A stretch of DNA of 64,000 nt, taken from Celeribacter sp. HF31. GTDB lineage: Bacteria; Pseudomonadota; Alphaproteobacteria; Rhodobacterales; Rhodobacteraceae. This document shows positions 27,087 through 36,297 of this stretch, piece after piece. Below the pieces are notes generated by a model. It ran no database searches. It was not told the origin of the DNA and was given only the letters and a program-made list of their open reading frames with translations. The stretch spans positions 124,001 to 188,000 of the forward strand of contig NZ_JAATOT010000007.1 of assembly GCF_011806455.1 (NCBI RefSeq), written 5' to 3'. A program made the position numbers and the translations under genes. The first letter of the stretch is position 1; every line of letters begins with the position of its first letter.

Positions 27087-27677
27087 ATGTTGAAAAAGCT
27101 GATTGTCGCCACCCTTTATACGGCCCTGAGCCTGGGTGCAATTCCTGCCACCGCGCTTGATCTGGACGCAGTGATGGCTCTGCGCGAAGGCAGCATGCAG
27201 AAACTGGGGTTTCATTCGGAGCCGAAAGAGGTCAGCGCCCTGCCCTTTGCGGACCTCGACGGCAATGAAGAAACGCTTGCGGACTATCAGGGGCAGTATG
27301 TGCTTTTGAACTTTTGGGCCACCTGGTGCGCCCCCTGTCGCAAGGAAATGCCTGCGCTAGATGCGTTGTCTGCGGAATTCGGCGACCGCGGTCTGACCGT
27401 CCTGCCGATTGCCACAGGTCACAATCCGGTTCCTGCCCTAAAGAGTTTTTTTGAGAAGGCGGAAATCAAGACCCTCCCCCTGCGCGTCGATGCCAAAGGC
27501 GCCATGGCGCGTGAGATGGGGGTTTTGGGTCTCCCTGTCTCCATCCTGATTTCACCCGAAGGCCAAGAGATCGCGCGGATGACCGGTGATGCAGAGTGGT
27601 TTTCCCCCTCCGCTCAGGCGATCATGTCCTATGTGACGGACGCTCCGTCGTCGCATGATATTGAAGAGAGCCATTAA
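27087..27677 (+). CDS. tlpA: TlpA-like thiol:disulfide oxidoreductase
   Basis: A 196-residue exported thioredoxin-like protein. A signal peptide covers residues 1-23 (ending ATAL). A thioredoxin fold with active site WCAPC ([13 protein letters not shown], about residues 75-87) and a cis-Pro GLPVS near residue 153 follows. It acts in the periplasm, typically reducing cytochrome-c apoprotein or copper-protein cysteines. ATG 27072 is an alternative start five codons earlier. Its 3' end overlaps the PAS gene on the other strand by 56 bases. Confidence 0.9.
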   Translation: MLKKLIVATLYTALSLGAIPATALDLDAVMALREGSMQKLGFHSEPKEVSALPFADLDGNEETLADYQGQYVLLNFWATWCAPCRKEMPALDALSAEFGDRGLTVLPIATGHNPVPALKSFFEKAEIKTLPLRVDAKGAMAREMGVLGLPVSILISPEGQEIARMTGDAEWFSPSAQAIMSYVTDAPSSHDIEESH

Positions 27678-28923
27678 AGCTACGTGGCATGGCCCCCTCG
27701 ACGAGGGTTTTGATTTTGTCGGCCAGTTCCAAAATGTGCTCCAACGTCTTGTCGATCTCGACATGAAATGTGTCGAGCTGATCAATGACCGGAGTCAGTG
27801 AAGCAGACTGCGTCCCAAGACGCCCTGCCTCGACACGACACAACACGCGGATCGAATCCAACCCGGTGACCAGTTGACGTAGGTCCTTGGCGGAACGTGA
27901 CAAAGCGGTCACATCATTGAAAACGGACAATAAAACACTTCCCGATTCGAGCGTGTACTCATCCAGAAGCTTGGTCAGTACCTCCACCTCATGGTGAAAG
28001 CCTTCTTTTTCAGCCCCCCGTGTCATCGCTTCCGAAGCGACAGTCTTAACCTCTCGCTGAAGACGGGAGGCCGCCATCATGAACACCCCCTGATACACCC
28101 GCGCCATCACGGATTCGGCCAAGCTACGGCTTCCGTTTTCGACCCGGAAACCACCAAGATGGTTCGTCACCTCATCAGACATCAGACGGTAGTTCTGTGA
28201 AATCGCCGAAATCGGCCCACCAGCCGGCTCAAGTCGGGAGGCCACGATCCGCATGTTCGAGGGAATACCCCGGATTTTGGCAAAGGACGCGAACAGGGAT
28301 TGCTGTTGCTCATCCAGAGACTTCAGGGTCGGAAGCAAGTTTTTGAGACTTTGCAGGCGACCATCCTCAGACCGTGACAAAGCTTGATCGCGGGCATGCA
28401 TTTCCTGAGCGATCGCATAGGAACTGTACGCCCCATAGCTGGGAAACCCAAGGTCGCGCAATTTCGCCCGGATGGCCACCGCACTTTGTTCGGGTGTCAG
28501 GCCGTCCTCTTCTTCACATTTCAAAAATTCGGCATATGCAACCTTGGCGCTATCGAACACTTTCGACGTTGGTTTCAGGCGCACGGAAACATAGCCACCT
28601 GAGATCGGGGAAACGATGGCGTAAACCCAATAATACCGGCCATCCTTGGCACGGTTTTTGACATAGGCGCCAGTGGCCAACCCTTTTTTGATTCGTTCCC
28701 AGAATATGTAAAAAACACCCTTGGGCATATCAGGGTGACGGATGACCTTATGCGGCGCGCCGACGAGTTCATCCCAAGAATACCCGGAGATGCGCCGAAA
28801 GACCTCATTGCCGGCTGCGATCACACCACGCTCGTCCGTGCGCGAAAAGAAAAGTTCTTCGATCTCAAATGGAGCTTCGTCTTTATGTGCAGCAAAGCTG
28901 GTTGTGGAATATTGGAGCGACAT
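27622..28923 (-). CDS. PAS-domain sensor protein (Aer-like, no clear output domain)
   Basis: A 433-residue cytoplasmic protein. A PAS domain at about residues 18-135 is of the Aer/redox type (RTDERGVIAAGNEVFRRISGYSWDELVGAPHKVIRHPDMP). The rest is mostly helical with no HAMP. No classical chemotaxis hairpin tip is found; the segment IRVLCRVEAGRLG near residue 370 may be a degenerate version. No kinase, GGDEF or EAL domain is seen. The start ATG 28923 has AGGAA upstream. It is divergent from the EAL gene at 29272, which makes a shared signalling role possible. Confidence 0.75.
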   Translation of the reverse strand: MSLQYSTTSFAAHKDEAPFEIEELFFSRTDERGVIAAGNEVFRRISGYSWDELVGAPHKVIRHPDMPKGVFYIFWERIKKGLATGAYVKNRAKDGRYYWVYAIVSPISGGYVSVRLKPTSKVFDSAKVAYAEFLKCEEEDGLTPEQSAVAIRAKLRDLGFPSYGAYSSYAIAQEMHARDQALSRSEDGRLQSLKNLLPTLKSLDEQQQSLFASFAKIRGIPSNMRIVASRLEPAGGPISAISQNYRLMSDEVTNHLGGFRVENGSRSLAESVMARVYQGVFMMAASRLQREVKTVASEAMTRGAEKEGFHHEVEVLTKLLDEYTLESGSVLLSVFNDVTALSRSAKDLRQLVTGLDSIRVLCRVEAGRLGTQSASLTPVIDQLDTFHVEIDKTLEHILELADKIKTLVEGAMPRSFNGSLQYHATTERPSHRT

Positions 28924-29271
28924 GTCAGTTCCTATTGTCCTGTTTGCAACAGAGAACCAAAGCTTGCTTTCCATCTGGTTAAACCCGACGGCCCTTCACA
29001 ACATTTCTCATGAAAAGCGATGCCTGCGACAGATTGACCTCAGGGGGGCTTCAGGCAAATTGCTGCGACATATTGAACCGACAATTCTACGCAAATCTAA
29101 ATCATATTACGCCGATCAGCGTGCTCAGATACAAACTGCCATATATCTCAATGCTTTAGGCAATTTATAAGTTATTTACGACATTTCTTATCAAATTCGG
29201 CAATTTACCCGTCGTTATCCCAAACCGTTCAAATTCAATCCTGCAATGCGAATGCGATACAAGGTGACGGG
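28924..29271. other. 348-bp AT-rich divergent intergenic region
   Basis: Lies between the PAS and EAL genes and must hold both promoters. The part from about 29085 to 29215 is clearly AT-rich against the surrounding DNA. No convincing gene, RNA or CtrA box was found in it. Confidence 0.6.
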
Positions 29272-30099
29272 ATGAACGACTCTTTCTATGACCATAACGA
29301 TTTGGGAAGCCCGCTGTCTGCAGCGATCGCGAGCCGGGATCGGAACACCATGGATATGGTCCAGGAGGCTTTGCGCAAAAAGCAGGTGATGCTGGCCTAT
29401 CAACCTATCGTCCAGACCTTGCGCCCGGATCGACCTGCCTTTTACGAAGGCCTCATCCGCGTGCTCGACAAGACCGGACGCGTGATTCCCGCCCGAGAAT
29501 TCATCGATGTGGCGGAAACCACCGAAACCGGCCGACAGCTCGATTGTCTTGCCCTTGAACTCGGCCTGCGAGCCCTTGACGAACATTCGGATCTGCGGCT
29601 GGCGATCAACATGTCCGCGCGCTCCATCGGCTATCCGCGCTGGAAGGAAACGCTGACGACCGGCCTGGCCAAGGGGCCAACCATTGCAGAACGGCTCATT
29701 CTTGAAATCACCGAAAGCTCAGCAATGGTGATGCCGGATATTGTGTCCGTCTTCATGTCTGACTTGCAAGCCATGGGCATCTCCTTTGCTTTGGACGATT
29801 TCGGCGCAGGCTACACGGCCTTCCGCTATCTCAAGGAATTCTATTTCGATATCGTGAAAATCGACGGCGAATTCATCCGCGGCATTGCCTCGAATCCAGA
29901 CAACCAGGTGCTGACTCAGGCTCTGGTCTCTGTCGCGAAACATTTCGATATGTATACGGTCGCCGAATTCGTCGAAAACTCTGCGGACGCAGAGTATCTG
30001 ACCGAAATCGGCATCGACTGTATGCAGGGTCACTATTTCGGCGCGGCGACCATCGATCCAGTTTGGCGCAATCGTGACGAACAGCGCAAAACAGGCTGA
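29272..30099 (+). CDS. EAL-domain c-di-GMP phosphodiesterase
   Basis: A 275-residue single-domain EAL protein expected to hydrolyse cyclic di-GMP to pGpG. The signature reads EGL (residues 59-61) in place of EAL. Metal and catalytic residues are kept: N113 (NMS), E145 (EITES), DDFG at 175-178 and K196 (KIDG), with EFVE and MQGHYFG at the end. So it is probably active. No sensor domain or membrane helix is attached. It neighbours a divergent PAS protein. Confidence 0.88.
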   Translation: MNDSFYDHNDLGSPLSAAIASRDRNTMDMVQEALRKKQVMLAYQPIVQTLRPDRPAFYEGLIRVLDKTGRVIPAREFIDVAETTETGRQLDCLALELGLRALDEHSDLRLAINMSARSIGYPRWKETLTTGLAKGPTIAERLILEITESSAMVMPDIVSVFMSDLQAMGISFALDDFGAGYTAFRYLKEFYFDIVKIDGEFIRGIASNPDNQVLTQALVSVAKHFDMYTVAEFVENSADAEYLTEIGIDCMQGHYFGAATIDPVWRNRDEQRKTG

Positions 30100-30262
30100 G
30101 TATAGGCGTAAAAACGGCGGCAAAGCGCCTCAGAGCCCCGATGAAGGTTGATTGTGCTGCGCGCGCAGCATAGACCTGACGCGGGGAGTCGAGCAACTTT
30201 GTTGCAAATTTCACGCCCTTTGGGCAATCTCCCCTTAAAACAATGGGAGAGAGATTGTCACC

Positions 30263-31438
30263 ATGACCAACGTCGTTATCGCATCCGCAGCACGGACCGC
30301 CGTCGGAAGTTTTTCCGGTTCCTTCGCCAACACCCCGGCCCATGAGCTGGGCGCTTGCGTCCTTGAGGCGCTTGTTGCCCGTGCAGGCATCGAAAAGGGG
30401 GAAGTGTCCGAAACCATTCTCGGCCAGGTTTTGACCGCTGGTCAGGGCCAGAACCCGGCGCGCCAAGCGCATATCAACGCTGGCCTGCCGCAAGAATCGG
30501 CCGCGTGGAGCATCAATCAGGTCTGTGGCTCCGGCCTGCGCACCATCGCTCTCGCCGCACAGCACATTATGCTTGGGGATGCAGAGATCGTCTGCGCGGG
30601 TGGTCAGGAAAACATGTCCCTCTCCCCCCATGTCGCCAACCTGCGCGCGGGTCACAAGATGGGCGATATGAAGTTCATCGATTCGATGATCAAGGACGGC
30701 CTTTGGGATGCGTTCAACGGCTATCACATGGGGATCACCGCCGAGAACGTCGCCAACCAATGGCAGATTTCCCGCGAAATGCAGGATGAATTCGCTCTCG
30801 CCTCACAAAACAAAGCCGAAGCCGCTCAAAAAGCCGGCAAATTTGCAGATGAGATCACGCCCTTCACCGTGAAAACCCGCAAAGGCGAAACCACCGTCGA
30901 CCAAGACGAATACATCCGCCACGGCGCCACCATTGAAAACATGCAGAAACTGCGCCCCGCCTTCGATCGCGACGGCTCGGTCACCGCAGGCAACGCCTCC
31001 GGCATCAACGATGGCGCCGCCGGTGCGCTTTTGATGTCGGCTGAGAACGCCGAGAAACGTGGCATCAAACCGCTCGCCCGCATCGCGTCCTACGCCACCG
31101 CCGGTCTCGATCCGTCGATCATGGGTGTCGGGCCGATCTTTGCCTCCCGCAAGGCGCTCGAGAAAGCCGGCTGGAAAGCCGAAGATCTGGATCTCGTCGA
31201 GGCCAACGAAGCCTTTGCGGCTCAGGCCTGTGCCGTGAACAAGGATATGGGGTGGGACCCGGCCATCGTGAACGTCAACGGCGGGGCTATCGCCATCGGT
31301 CACCCGATCGGAGCCTCCGGCGCGCGCATTCTCAACACTCTGCTCTTTGAAATGCAGCGCCGCGACGCCAAGAAAGGCCTCGCCACGCTCTGCATCGGTG
31401 GCGGCATGGGTGTGGCCGTCTGCCTCGAGCGCGATTGA
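30263..31438 (+). CDS. phaA: Acetyl-CoA acetyltransferase (beta-ketothiolase)
   Basis: A 391-residue thiolase condensing two acetyl-CoA to acetoacetyl-CoA. The acylated cysteine is in NQVCGSGLR (about C88); the later active residues are in [16 protein letters not shown] and CIGGGMGVA. It is followed by phaB, giving the first two steps of polyhydroxybutyrate synthesis, also the entry to the ethylmalonyl-CoA pathway that uses mcl1. GGGAGAGAG precedes the ATG. Confidence 0.96.
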   Translation: MTNVVIASAARTAVGSFSGSFANTPAHELGACVLEALVARAGIEKGEVSETILGQVLTAGQGQNPARQAHINAGLPQESAAWSINQVCGSGLRTIALAAQHIMLGDAEIVCAGGQENMSLSPHVANLRAGHKMGDMKFIDSMIKDGLWDAFNGYHMGITAENVANQWQISREMQDEFALASQNKAEAAQKAGKFADEITPFTVKTRKGETTVDQDEYIRHGATIENMQKLRPAFDRDGSVTAGNASGINDGAAGALLMSAENAEKRGIKPLARIASYATAGLDPSIMGVGPIFASRKALEKAGWKAEDLDLVEANEAFAAQACAVNKDMGWDPAIVNVNGGAIAIGHPIGASGARILNTLLFEMQRRDAKKGLATLCIGGGMGVAVCLERD

Positions 31439-31445
31439 TTTTGAG

Positions 31446-31496
31446 GGGGCCGTCATGGCCCCTTCATCCAGCCTCGCTATGTGAGGCTGGATGAAG
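31446..31496 (+). other. Two adjacent hairpins between phaA and phaB
   Basis: The first is GGGGCC (31446-31451) with GGCCCC (31457-31462). The second is a perfect 14-bp stem, 31462-31475 with 31483-31496, loop GCTATGT. No T-run follows, so this is not a classical terminator. It may stabilise the phaA mRNA or attenuate read-through. An AT-rich stretch from about 31503 to 31560 may carry a separate phaB promoter. Confidence 0.7.
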
Positions 31497-31595
31497 CGTT
31501 GAAAATATTCTGCGGCCGCATAAGTAATATTGTTGCGAATGCATAATATTTTTAATAATAAGATTGCCAACAGACTATTGATAAGGAGGAGTATC

Positions 31596-32318
31596 ATGTC
31601 GAGAGTCGCTCTTGTGACCGGAGGATCACGCGGGATTGGCGCAGCCATTTCCATGGCCTTGAAAGAGGCTGGCTACGCCGTGGCCGCGACCTATGCCGGC
31701 AATGACGAAGCAGCCGCGAAATTCACCGAGGAAACCGGCATCAAGACCTATAAATGGTCCGTCGCCGATTATGACGCCTGCGCCGAAGGCATCGCCAAGG
31801 TCGAAGCAGACCTTGGGCCGGTCGACGTCCTCGTGAACAACGCGGGCATCACCCGTGATGCGCCGTTCCACAAAATGAGCCGCGAACAGTGGCAGGAGGT
31901 CATGGACACCAACCTGTCGGGCGTGTTCAACATGACTCACCCGCTCTGGCCGGGCATGCGCGAACGCAAGTTTGGTCGCGTGATCAACATCAGCTCGATC
32001 AACGGTCAAAAAGGCCAATTCGGCCAGGCCAACTATTCCGCGGCCAAAGCCGGTGACATCGGTTTCACCAAAGCACTGGCGCAGGAAGGCGCGCGAGCGG
32101 GCATCACCGTGAATGTGATCTGCCCGGGCTATATCGCGACCGAAATGGTCATGGCCGTGCCGGAAAAAGTGCGCGAGTCGATCATTTCGACCATCCCGGT
32201 GGGCCGTTTGGGTGAGCCGGAAGACATCGCGCGCTGCGTTGTGTTCCTCGCCTCGGACGAGGCCGGTTTTATCACCGGCTCGACCATCACCGCGAATGGC
32301 GGTCAGTATCTGACCTGA
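31596..32318 (+). CDS. phaB: Acetoacetyl-CoA reductase
   Basis: A 240-residue short-chain dehydrogenase reducing acetoacetyl-CoA to (R)-3-hydroxybutyryl-CoA with NADPH. The cofactor motif GGSRGIG is near the N-terminus, with NNAG and the catalytic YSAAK. The start ATG 31596 has a strong AAGGAGGAG site. It follows phaA by 157 bp and ends before a strong terminator. Confidence 0.95.
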   Translation: MSRVALVTGGSRGIGAAISMALKEAGYAVAATYAGNDEAAAKFTEETGIKTYKWSVADYDACAEGIAKVEADLGPVDVLVNNAGITRDAPFHKMSREQWQEVMDTNLSGVFNMTHPLWPGMRERKFGRVINISSINGQKGQFGQANYSAAKAGDIGFTKALAQEGARAGITVNVICPGYIATEMVMAVPEKVRESIISTIPVGRLGEPEDIARCVVFLASDEAGFITGSTITANGGQYLT

Positions 32319-32345
32319 TCGGGACTGCAAAAGCCATAAGCGATT

Positions 32346-32373
32346 GGGGCTGCATGATTGCGGCCCCTTTTTT
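32346..32373 (+). terminator. Terminator of phaB
   Basis: An 8-bp stem GGGGCTGC (32346-32353) with GCGGCCCC (32360-32367), one G-T pair, loop ATGATT, is followed by six T. Confidence 0.9.
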
Positions 32374-32409
32374 ATTGCTCTCCCGAAAAAATCCGCCTTA
32401 ATCGCCGAC

Positions 32410-33276
32410 ATGACCAAAACAACCGCCACCGCCATCGGATTTATCGCCGTCCTGCTTTGGGCCCTTCTGGCGCTCTTCACCGTGGGCGCACGCGAGGTGC
32501 CCGCTTTGCAACTCAATGCAGTGTGCTTTGCCATCGGTGGCGCAATCGGGGTGATCTGGACGACAGTCAGCAAACGCTGGCATGAGCTGCGCAATGTGCC
32601 GCTGTCGATCTATGCCTTTGGGACCGTGGGGCTTTTTGGCTACCACTTTCTCTATTTTTCCGCCCTCAAAGCCGCGCCGCCCGCCGAAGCCGGGCTGATC
32701 GCCTATCTCTGGCCTTTGCTGATCGTGCTGTTTTCGGGGTTCCTGCCGGGAGAGCATCTGCGCCCGCTGCATCTGGTGGGGGCTGCAGTGTCGTTCCTTG
32801 GCGCCGCACTCATCGTTGCGAAAGGCGCCTCTTTTGCCGGGGAGTATACGCTGGGCTACCTGCTCGCAGCGGCCTGCGCGCTGACCTGGTCGAGCTATTC
32901 GGTGATCTCGCGCCGGTTTCAAACGGTGTCCAGCATGGTCGTCACCATCTATTGTCTCGCGACGGCTGTGCTGTCGCTCATCGCGCATCTCGCCTTGGAA
33001 GACACAGTCTGGCCCTCGACCCAGCTTGGATGGGCAAGCATGATCGCGCTCGGGCTGGGGCCCGTCGGCGCCGCGTTTTATGTCTGGGATATCGGGGTGA
33101 AGCGTGGGAATATTCAGCTTTTGGGAACCGCGTCCTATGCCGCGCCATTGCTGTCCACGCTTGTTTTGGTCGGCGCGAAGATCGCAGAACCCCGCGCCAC
33201 CTTGATTGTCTCAGCCCTTTTGATCACAGCGGGCGCAGGGCTGGCCGCCTATCAAAGCCGCCAGTCCCAGTCCTAA
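32410..33276 (+). CDS. DMT-superfamily (EamA) exporter, possibly YddG-like
   Basis: A 288-residue inner-membrane protein with about ten hydrophobic helices in two EamA repeats. The start MTKTTATAIGFIAVLLWA fits the family. The overall pattern resembles aromatic amino acid exporters of the YddG type, but the substrate cannot be told from sequence. The gene starts 36 bases after the phaB terminator tail and converges with the YdcH gene, 6 bases between stops. Confidence 0.85.
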   Translation: MTKTTATAIGFIAVLLWALLALFTVGAREVPALQLNAVCFAIGGAIGVIWTTVSKRWHELRNVPLSIYAFGTVGLFGYHFLYFSALKAAPPAEAGLIAYLWPLLIVLFSGFLPGEHLRPLHLVGAAVSFLGAALIVAKGASFAGEYTLGYLLAAACALTWSSYSVISRRFQTVSSMVVTIYCLATAVLSLIAHLALEDTVWPSTQLGWASMIALGLGPVGAAFYVWDIGVKRGNIQLLGTASYAAPLLSTLVLVGAKIAEPRATLIVSALLITAGAGLAAYQSRQSQS

Positions 33277-33282
33277 AGCGCC

Positions 33283-33450
33283 TCAGGTCGTGGACAGACG
33301 GGCGATTTCTTCTTTGATACGGAGTTTCTGTTTCTTCAGATCGGCGATCCGAAGGCCGTCGGAACCAGGCGAACGCTGGGCGTGTTCCACGGCCTCCGAG
33401 AGGGATTGGTGCTTTTTCTTCAGTTCCTCAATGTGGGACGTCAAGCTCAT
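33283..33450 (-). CDS. YdcH-family (DUF465) small protein
   Basis: A 55-residue protein, MSLTSHIEELKKKHQ at the start and LKKQKLRIKEEIARL near the end. It is a charged helical hairpin typical of DUF465/YdcH, a widespread alphaproteobacterial family of unknown function. GAGAGGAGAAGAC lies before ATG 33450. No catalytic residues are expected. Confidence 0.88.
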   Translation of the reverse strand: MSLTSHIEELKKKHQSLSEAVEHAQRSPGSDGLRIADLKKQKLRIKEEIARLSTT

Positions 33451-33585
33451 GTCTTCTCCTCTCTGTTAGGGTGCAGCTTTGTAAAAGCTATGTAACAAGT
33501 GCACCATAGATTTTGAGTCGTGTCACGGCTTGTTTTTGCAACAATGTGACCAATACAGGGTCGCATGCGAAATATTGCCAAAACC

Positions 33586-34347
33586 TTAAACCGACCACGG
33601 CAAGGACGCGCCATCTCGCAAAATCGTTAACACATCGTCAGCGTAGCTCTCGCCATCGTGTTCGTGACGCACGCCTTTGTGCATTAGAAGCGCGGGCTCG
33701 AGGACAAAGGCAGCCCGCCCACCCTTGCGCGCCTGAATCAGAACCAACTCGGCGACACGCCCGACACGAGGCTGGATCGGGCGCACCCGGATCGAGCCCA
33801 GGCGGCCCTCCATCGCGCAGATCAGCTCCGGCAAACGATCCGCTTTCTGGATCATCGTCAGATACCCTTTGGGCTTGAGCCGCCGCGCAGCGACATCGAC
33901 CCAGTCGCCCAAAGGCGTCTCTCCGGCCAAGGCCAGATCACGCCCGGCATCCTCGGCTGCCGTCGAGCGACGGCGCTCGTAATAGGGCGGGTTCGCGATG
34001 ACGTGATCGAAGCTCCGGGCGCGCAGCTCTGACGGCAAATACCGTAAATCTGACGTGAAAACAGAGAGATCCGCGCGGTTTTCCTCGGCGTTGCGGCGCG
34101 CGAGATCGGCGTAGAAGGGCTGAAGCTCCACCCCGGTCAGGCGTAGGTTTTCAACGCGCGCCTGCAGGCACAAAGAGGCGACACCTGCCCCGCAGCCCAA
34201 TTCCAGAACGCTTTCACCGGAGCGCGCCGGCGTGGCCGCGGCCAAAAGGACTGGATCGACGCCGGCACGATACCCTTTGACGGGTTGATGGATGCTGAGC
34301 AGACCACCCAGAAAAGCGTCACAGCTCAGATCAGCTGTCGTGCTCAC
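33586..34347 (-). CDS. TrmN6-like tRNA (adenine-N6) methyltransferase
   Basis: A 253-residue SAM-dependent methyltransferase. Motif I is VLELGCGAGVASLCL (about residues 46-60). The N6-adenine catalytic motif NPPYYE is at about 119-124. It resembles YfiC/TrmN6, which methylates A37 of tRNA1-Val. It starts with GTG 34347, overlapping the DUF2007 stop (GTGA), so the two are coupled. Confidence 0.85.
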   Translation of the reverse strand: MSTTADLSCDAFLGGLLSIHQPVKGYRAGVDPVLLAAATPARSGESVLELGCGAGVASLCLQARVENLRLTGVELQPFYADLARRNAEENRADLSVFTSDLRYLPSELRARSFDHVIANPPYYERRRSTAAEDAGRDLALAGETPLGDWVDVAARRLKPKGYLTMIQKADRLPELICAMEGRLGSIRVRPIQPRVGRVAELVLIQARKGGRAAFVLEPALLMHKGVRHEHDGESYADDVLTILRDGASLPWSV

Positions 34348-34562
34348 AGATCCTCCAATTCAAAGTCATTGTCTTTGAGGATGCGGCGCGCCTGAGTGAG
34401 GTCATCGTCGCGCACCATGAGACGGCGCGGCAAAATGCCGATACTGCCTTCAAGGACGCTCATATGGACGTCCATTTCAAAGCAGTCTATATCCTCCCCG
34501 GACAGAAGGGCTTTGGCATAAACGATCTGGGTCGGGTCGGTGGTGCGGAGAAGCTGTTTCAT
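34344..34562 (-). CDS. DUF2007 small protein
   Basis: A 72-residue protein (MKQLLRTTDPTQIVYAKALLSG) of the DUF2007 family, a small alpha/beta domain of putative signalling or regulatory function. The ATG at 34562 is preceded by an in-frame GTG, which is also possible. It is coupled to the methyltransferase gene and divergent from the prenyl synthase across 59 bp. Confidence 0.85.
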   Translation of the reverse strand: MKQLLRTTDPTQIVYAKALLSGEDIDCFEMDVHMSVLEGSIGILPRRLMVRDDDLTQARRILKDNDFELEDL

Positions 34563-34621
34563 CACGTTGATTTAACGGCAGTCCGAAAGGTTTGTCGAGC
34601 AAAGCAAGCGGGGGATCGCAC

Positions 34622-35635
34622 ATGGGGCTGGAGAAAGTGGATCTGGAGAAAGCTGCCGTCAAGCCGCATGAGAAACTGGCCCTGGCTTTGGCGCCGGAGC
34701 TGGACGCCGTGAATGCCCTGATCCGTGACCGCATGTCCTCGAAACACGCGCCACGTATCCCCGAAGTGACCGCGCATCTGATCGAAGCGGGCGGAAAGCG
34801 CCTGCGCCCGATGCTGACGCTGGCGGCGGCGAAGGCCTGTGGCTATGACGGCCCCTATCACGTGCATCTCGCCGCGACTGTGGAATTCATCCATACCGCA
34901 ACGCTGTTGCATGACGACGTGGTGGACGAAAGCGCTCAGCGTCGCGGGCGTCCGACAGCAAACCTGTTGTGGGACAACAAATCTTCGGTTCTGGTCGGAG
35001 ACTATCTCTTTGCCCGTGCGTTCCAGTTGATGACCGATGCGGACAACATGCGCGTGCTGCAAATCCTGTCAAACGCCTCGGCGACGATTGCCGAGGGCGA
35101 GGTGCTTCAGCTCACTGCAGCGCAGGATTTGAAGACGGATGAGAGCATCTATCTGCAAGTGGTGCGCGGCAAAACGGCGGCGCTGTTTTCGGCCGCGACC
35201 GAAGTGGGCGGCGTTCTGGCCGAAGCGGATGAGACCATGGTCAAAGCCCTGTTCGACTATGGCGACGCGCTTGGGATTTCTTTCCAGATCGTCGACGATC
35301 TGTTGGATTACTGGGGCTCCGAGCAGACCGGCAAGAACATCGGCGACGATTTCCGCGAACGCAAACTGACCCTGCCCCTGATCAAGGCGATTGCCAAAGG
35401 CGACGATGAAGAACGCGCCTTTTGGGTGCGCACGATCGAGAAGGGCAAACAGGAAGACGGCGATCTCGACCATGCGATTGCGCTGTTGAACCGGCACAAC
35501 GCGCTGGACGACACACGCGACGTGGCGCTTGCATGGTCCGCAAAAGCAAAGGACGCGCTCAAGGCTCTGCCGGCAGGCGAGATTGTCGAGATGTTGTCAG
35601 ATATTGCCGATTACGTGGTCGCCCGCGTGCGCTAA
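34622..35635 (+). CDS. ispB: Polyprenyl diphosphate synthase (ubiquinone side chain)
   Basis: A 337-residue trans-prenyltransferase adding isopentenyl diphosphates to build the long quinone tail, probably decaprenyl for Q-10. First Asp-rich motif LLHDDVVDES, GGKRLRP, and second Asp-rich motif QIVDDLLDYWG are intact. The start ATG 34622 has GGGGG 8-9 bases upstream. Chain length is inferred from taxon, not from sequence. Confidence 0.92.
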   Translation: MGLEKVDLEKAAVKPHEKLALALAPELDAVNALIRDRMSSKHAPRIPEVTAHLIEAGGKRLRPMLTLAAAKACGYDGPYHVHLAATVEFIHTATLLHDDVVDESAQRRGRPTANLLWDNKSSVLVGDYLFARAFQLMTDADNMRVLQILSNASATIAEGEVLQLTAAQDLKTDESIYLQVVRGKTAALFSAATEVGGVLAEADETMVKALFDYGDALGISFQIVDDLLDYWGSEQTGKNIGDDFRERKLTLPLIKAIAKGDDEERAFWVRTIEKGKQEDGDLDHAIALLNRHNALDDTRDVALAWSAKAKDALKALPAGEIVEMLSDIADYVVARVR

Positions 35636-35643
35636 CGGATTGA

Positions 35644-36297
35644 TTACTTGACGAAACGGAGCGCCAAGGCGCCGGTTTCGTCGCTGATCCATTGCCGTGA
35701 CTGGACGATCTGACGGCTGCCACGCTCGACCCAAAAGAAATTCACAAAATCCGTCTCGCCGTTCCGACAGGTCTCAAAGAACAGATCTGTGTTGGCGGTA
35801 TAGGCTTCGCTCAGTTGCACGGCATCCTGTTTTTGGAACGCCACGTCGCAACGGAAGGCGAGCGTATGCGCCTGGTTGTCGCCATCGAGACGGGTGACGA
35901 AATGCTCGGTGATCCGGTTTTGCCCCGCTTTGAGCGCGGCCAGGGTCTGACGCGCATCTGCCGCCATCTGATCGTCGCCAAAGCCACGGGTCGCGATGAT
36001 CATGCCATCGGTCATCCCCAGAGACAGGTTGTCCGGCGACACCCAGGTGGATTCACCTTTGGCATTGGTGGTTTGCCGGGCGAACAGCGTATAGGCGTTA
36101 TCTTGCGTCTGCAGCGAGCCGATATAGGTCGGCGCATTGGCGTCCCGTGCAGCCACGAATGCGGCATTCGGCTCGGCCTCATCGGCGCCCTGAAAATAGT
36201 CCTTGAGCAAGCGGCTATCCTCGGGGTTGGAGGAACAGGCGGCCAGCCCCGCGCAGAGAACAGCAAAAAGAGGGATGCGGCGGAACATGTCGGTCAT
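35644..36297 (-). CDS. yjbF: YjbF/GfcB-family exopolysaccharide lipoprotein
   Basis: A 217-residue lipoprotein: signal with lipobox LAAC (Cys 21), then a beta-rich domain with conserved LSLGMTDGMIIATRGFG and a C-terminal FFWVERGSRQIVQSRQWI. It matches YjbF/GfcB, required for secretion or surface assembly of polysaccharide in the yjbEFGH and group 4 capsule systems. The start ATG 36297 overlaps the yjbH stop (ATGA). It converges with ispB, 8 bases apart. Confidence 0.85.
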   Translation of the reverse strand: MTDMFRRIPLFAVLCAGLAACSSNPEDSRLLKDYFQGADEAEPNAAFVAARDANAPTYIGSLQTQDNAYTLFARQTTNAKGESTWVSPDNLSLGMTDGMIIATRGFGDDQMAADARQTLAALKAGQNRITEHFVTRLDGDNQAHTLAFRCDVAFQKQDAVQLSEAYTANTDLFFETCRNGETDFVNFFWVERGSRQIVQSRQWISDETGALALRFVK

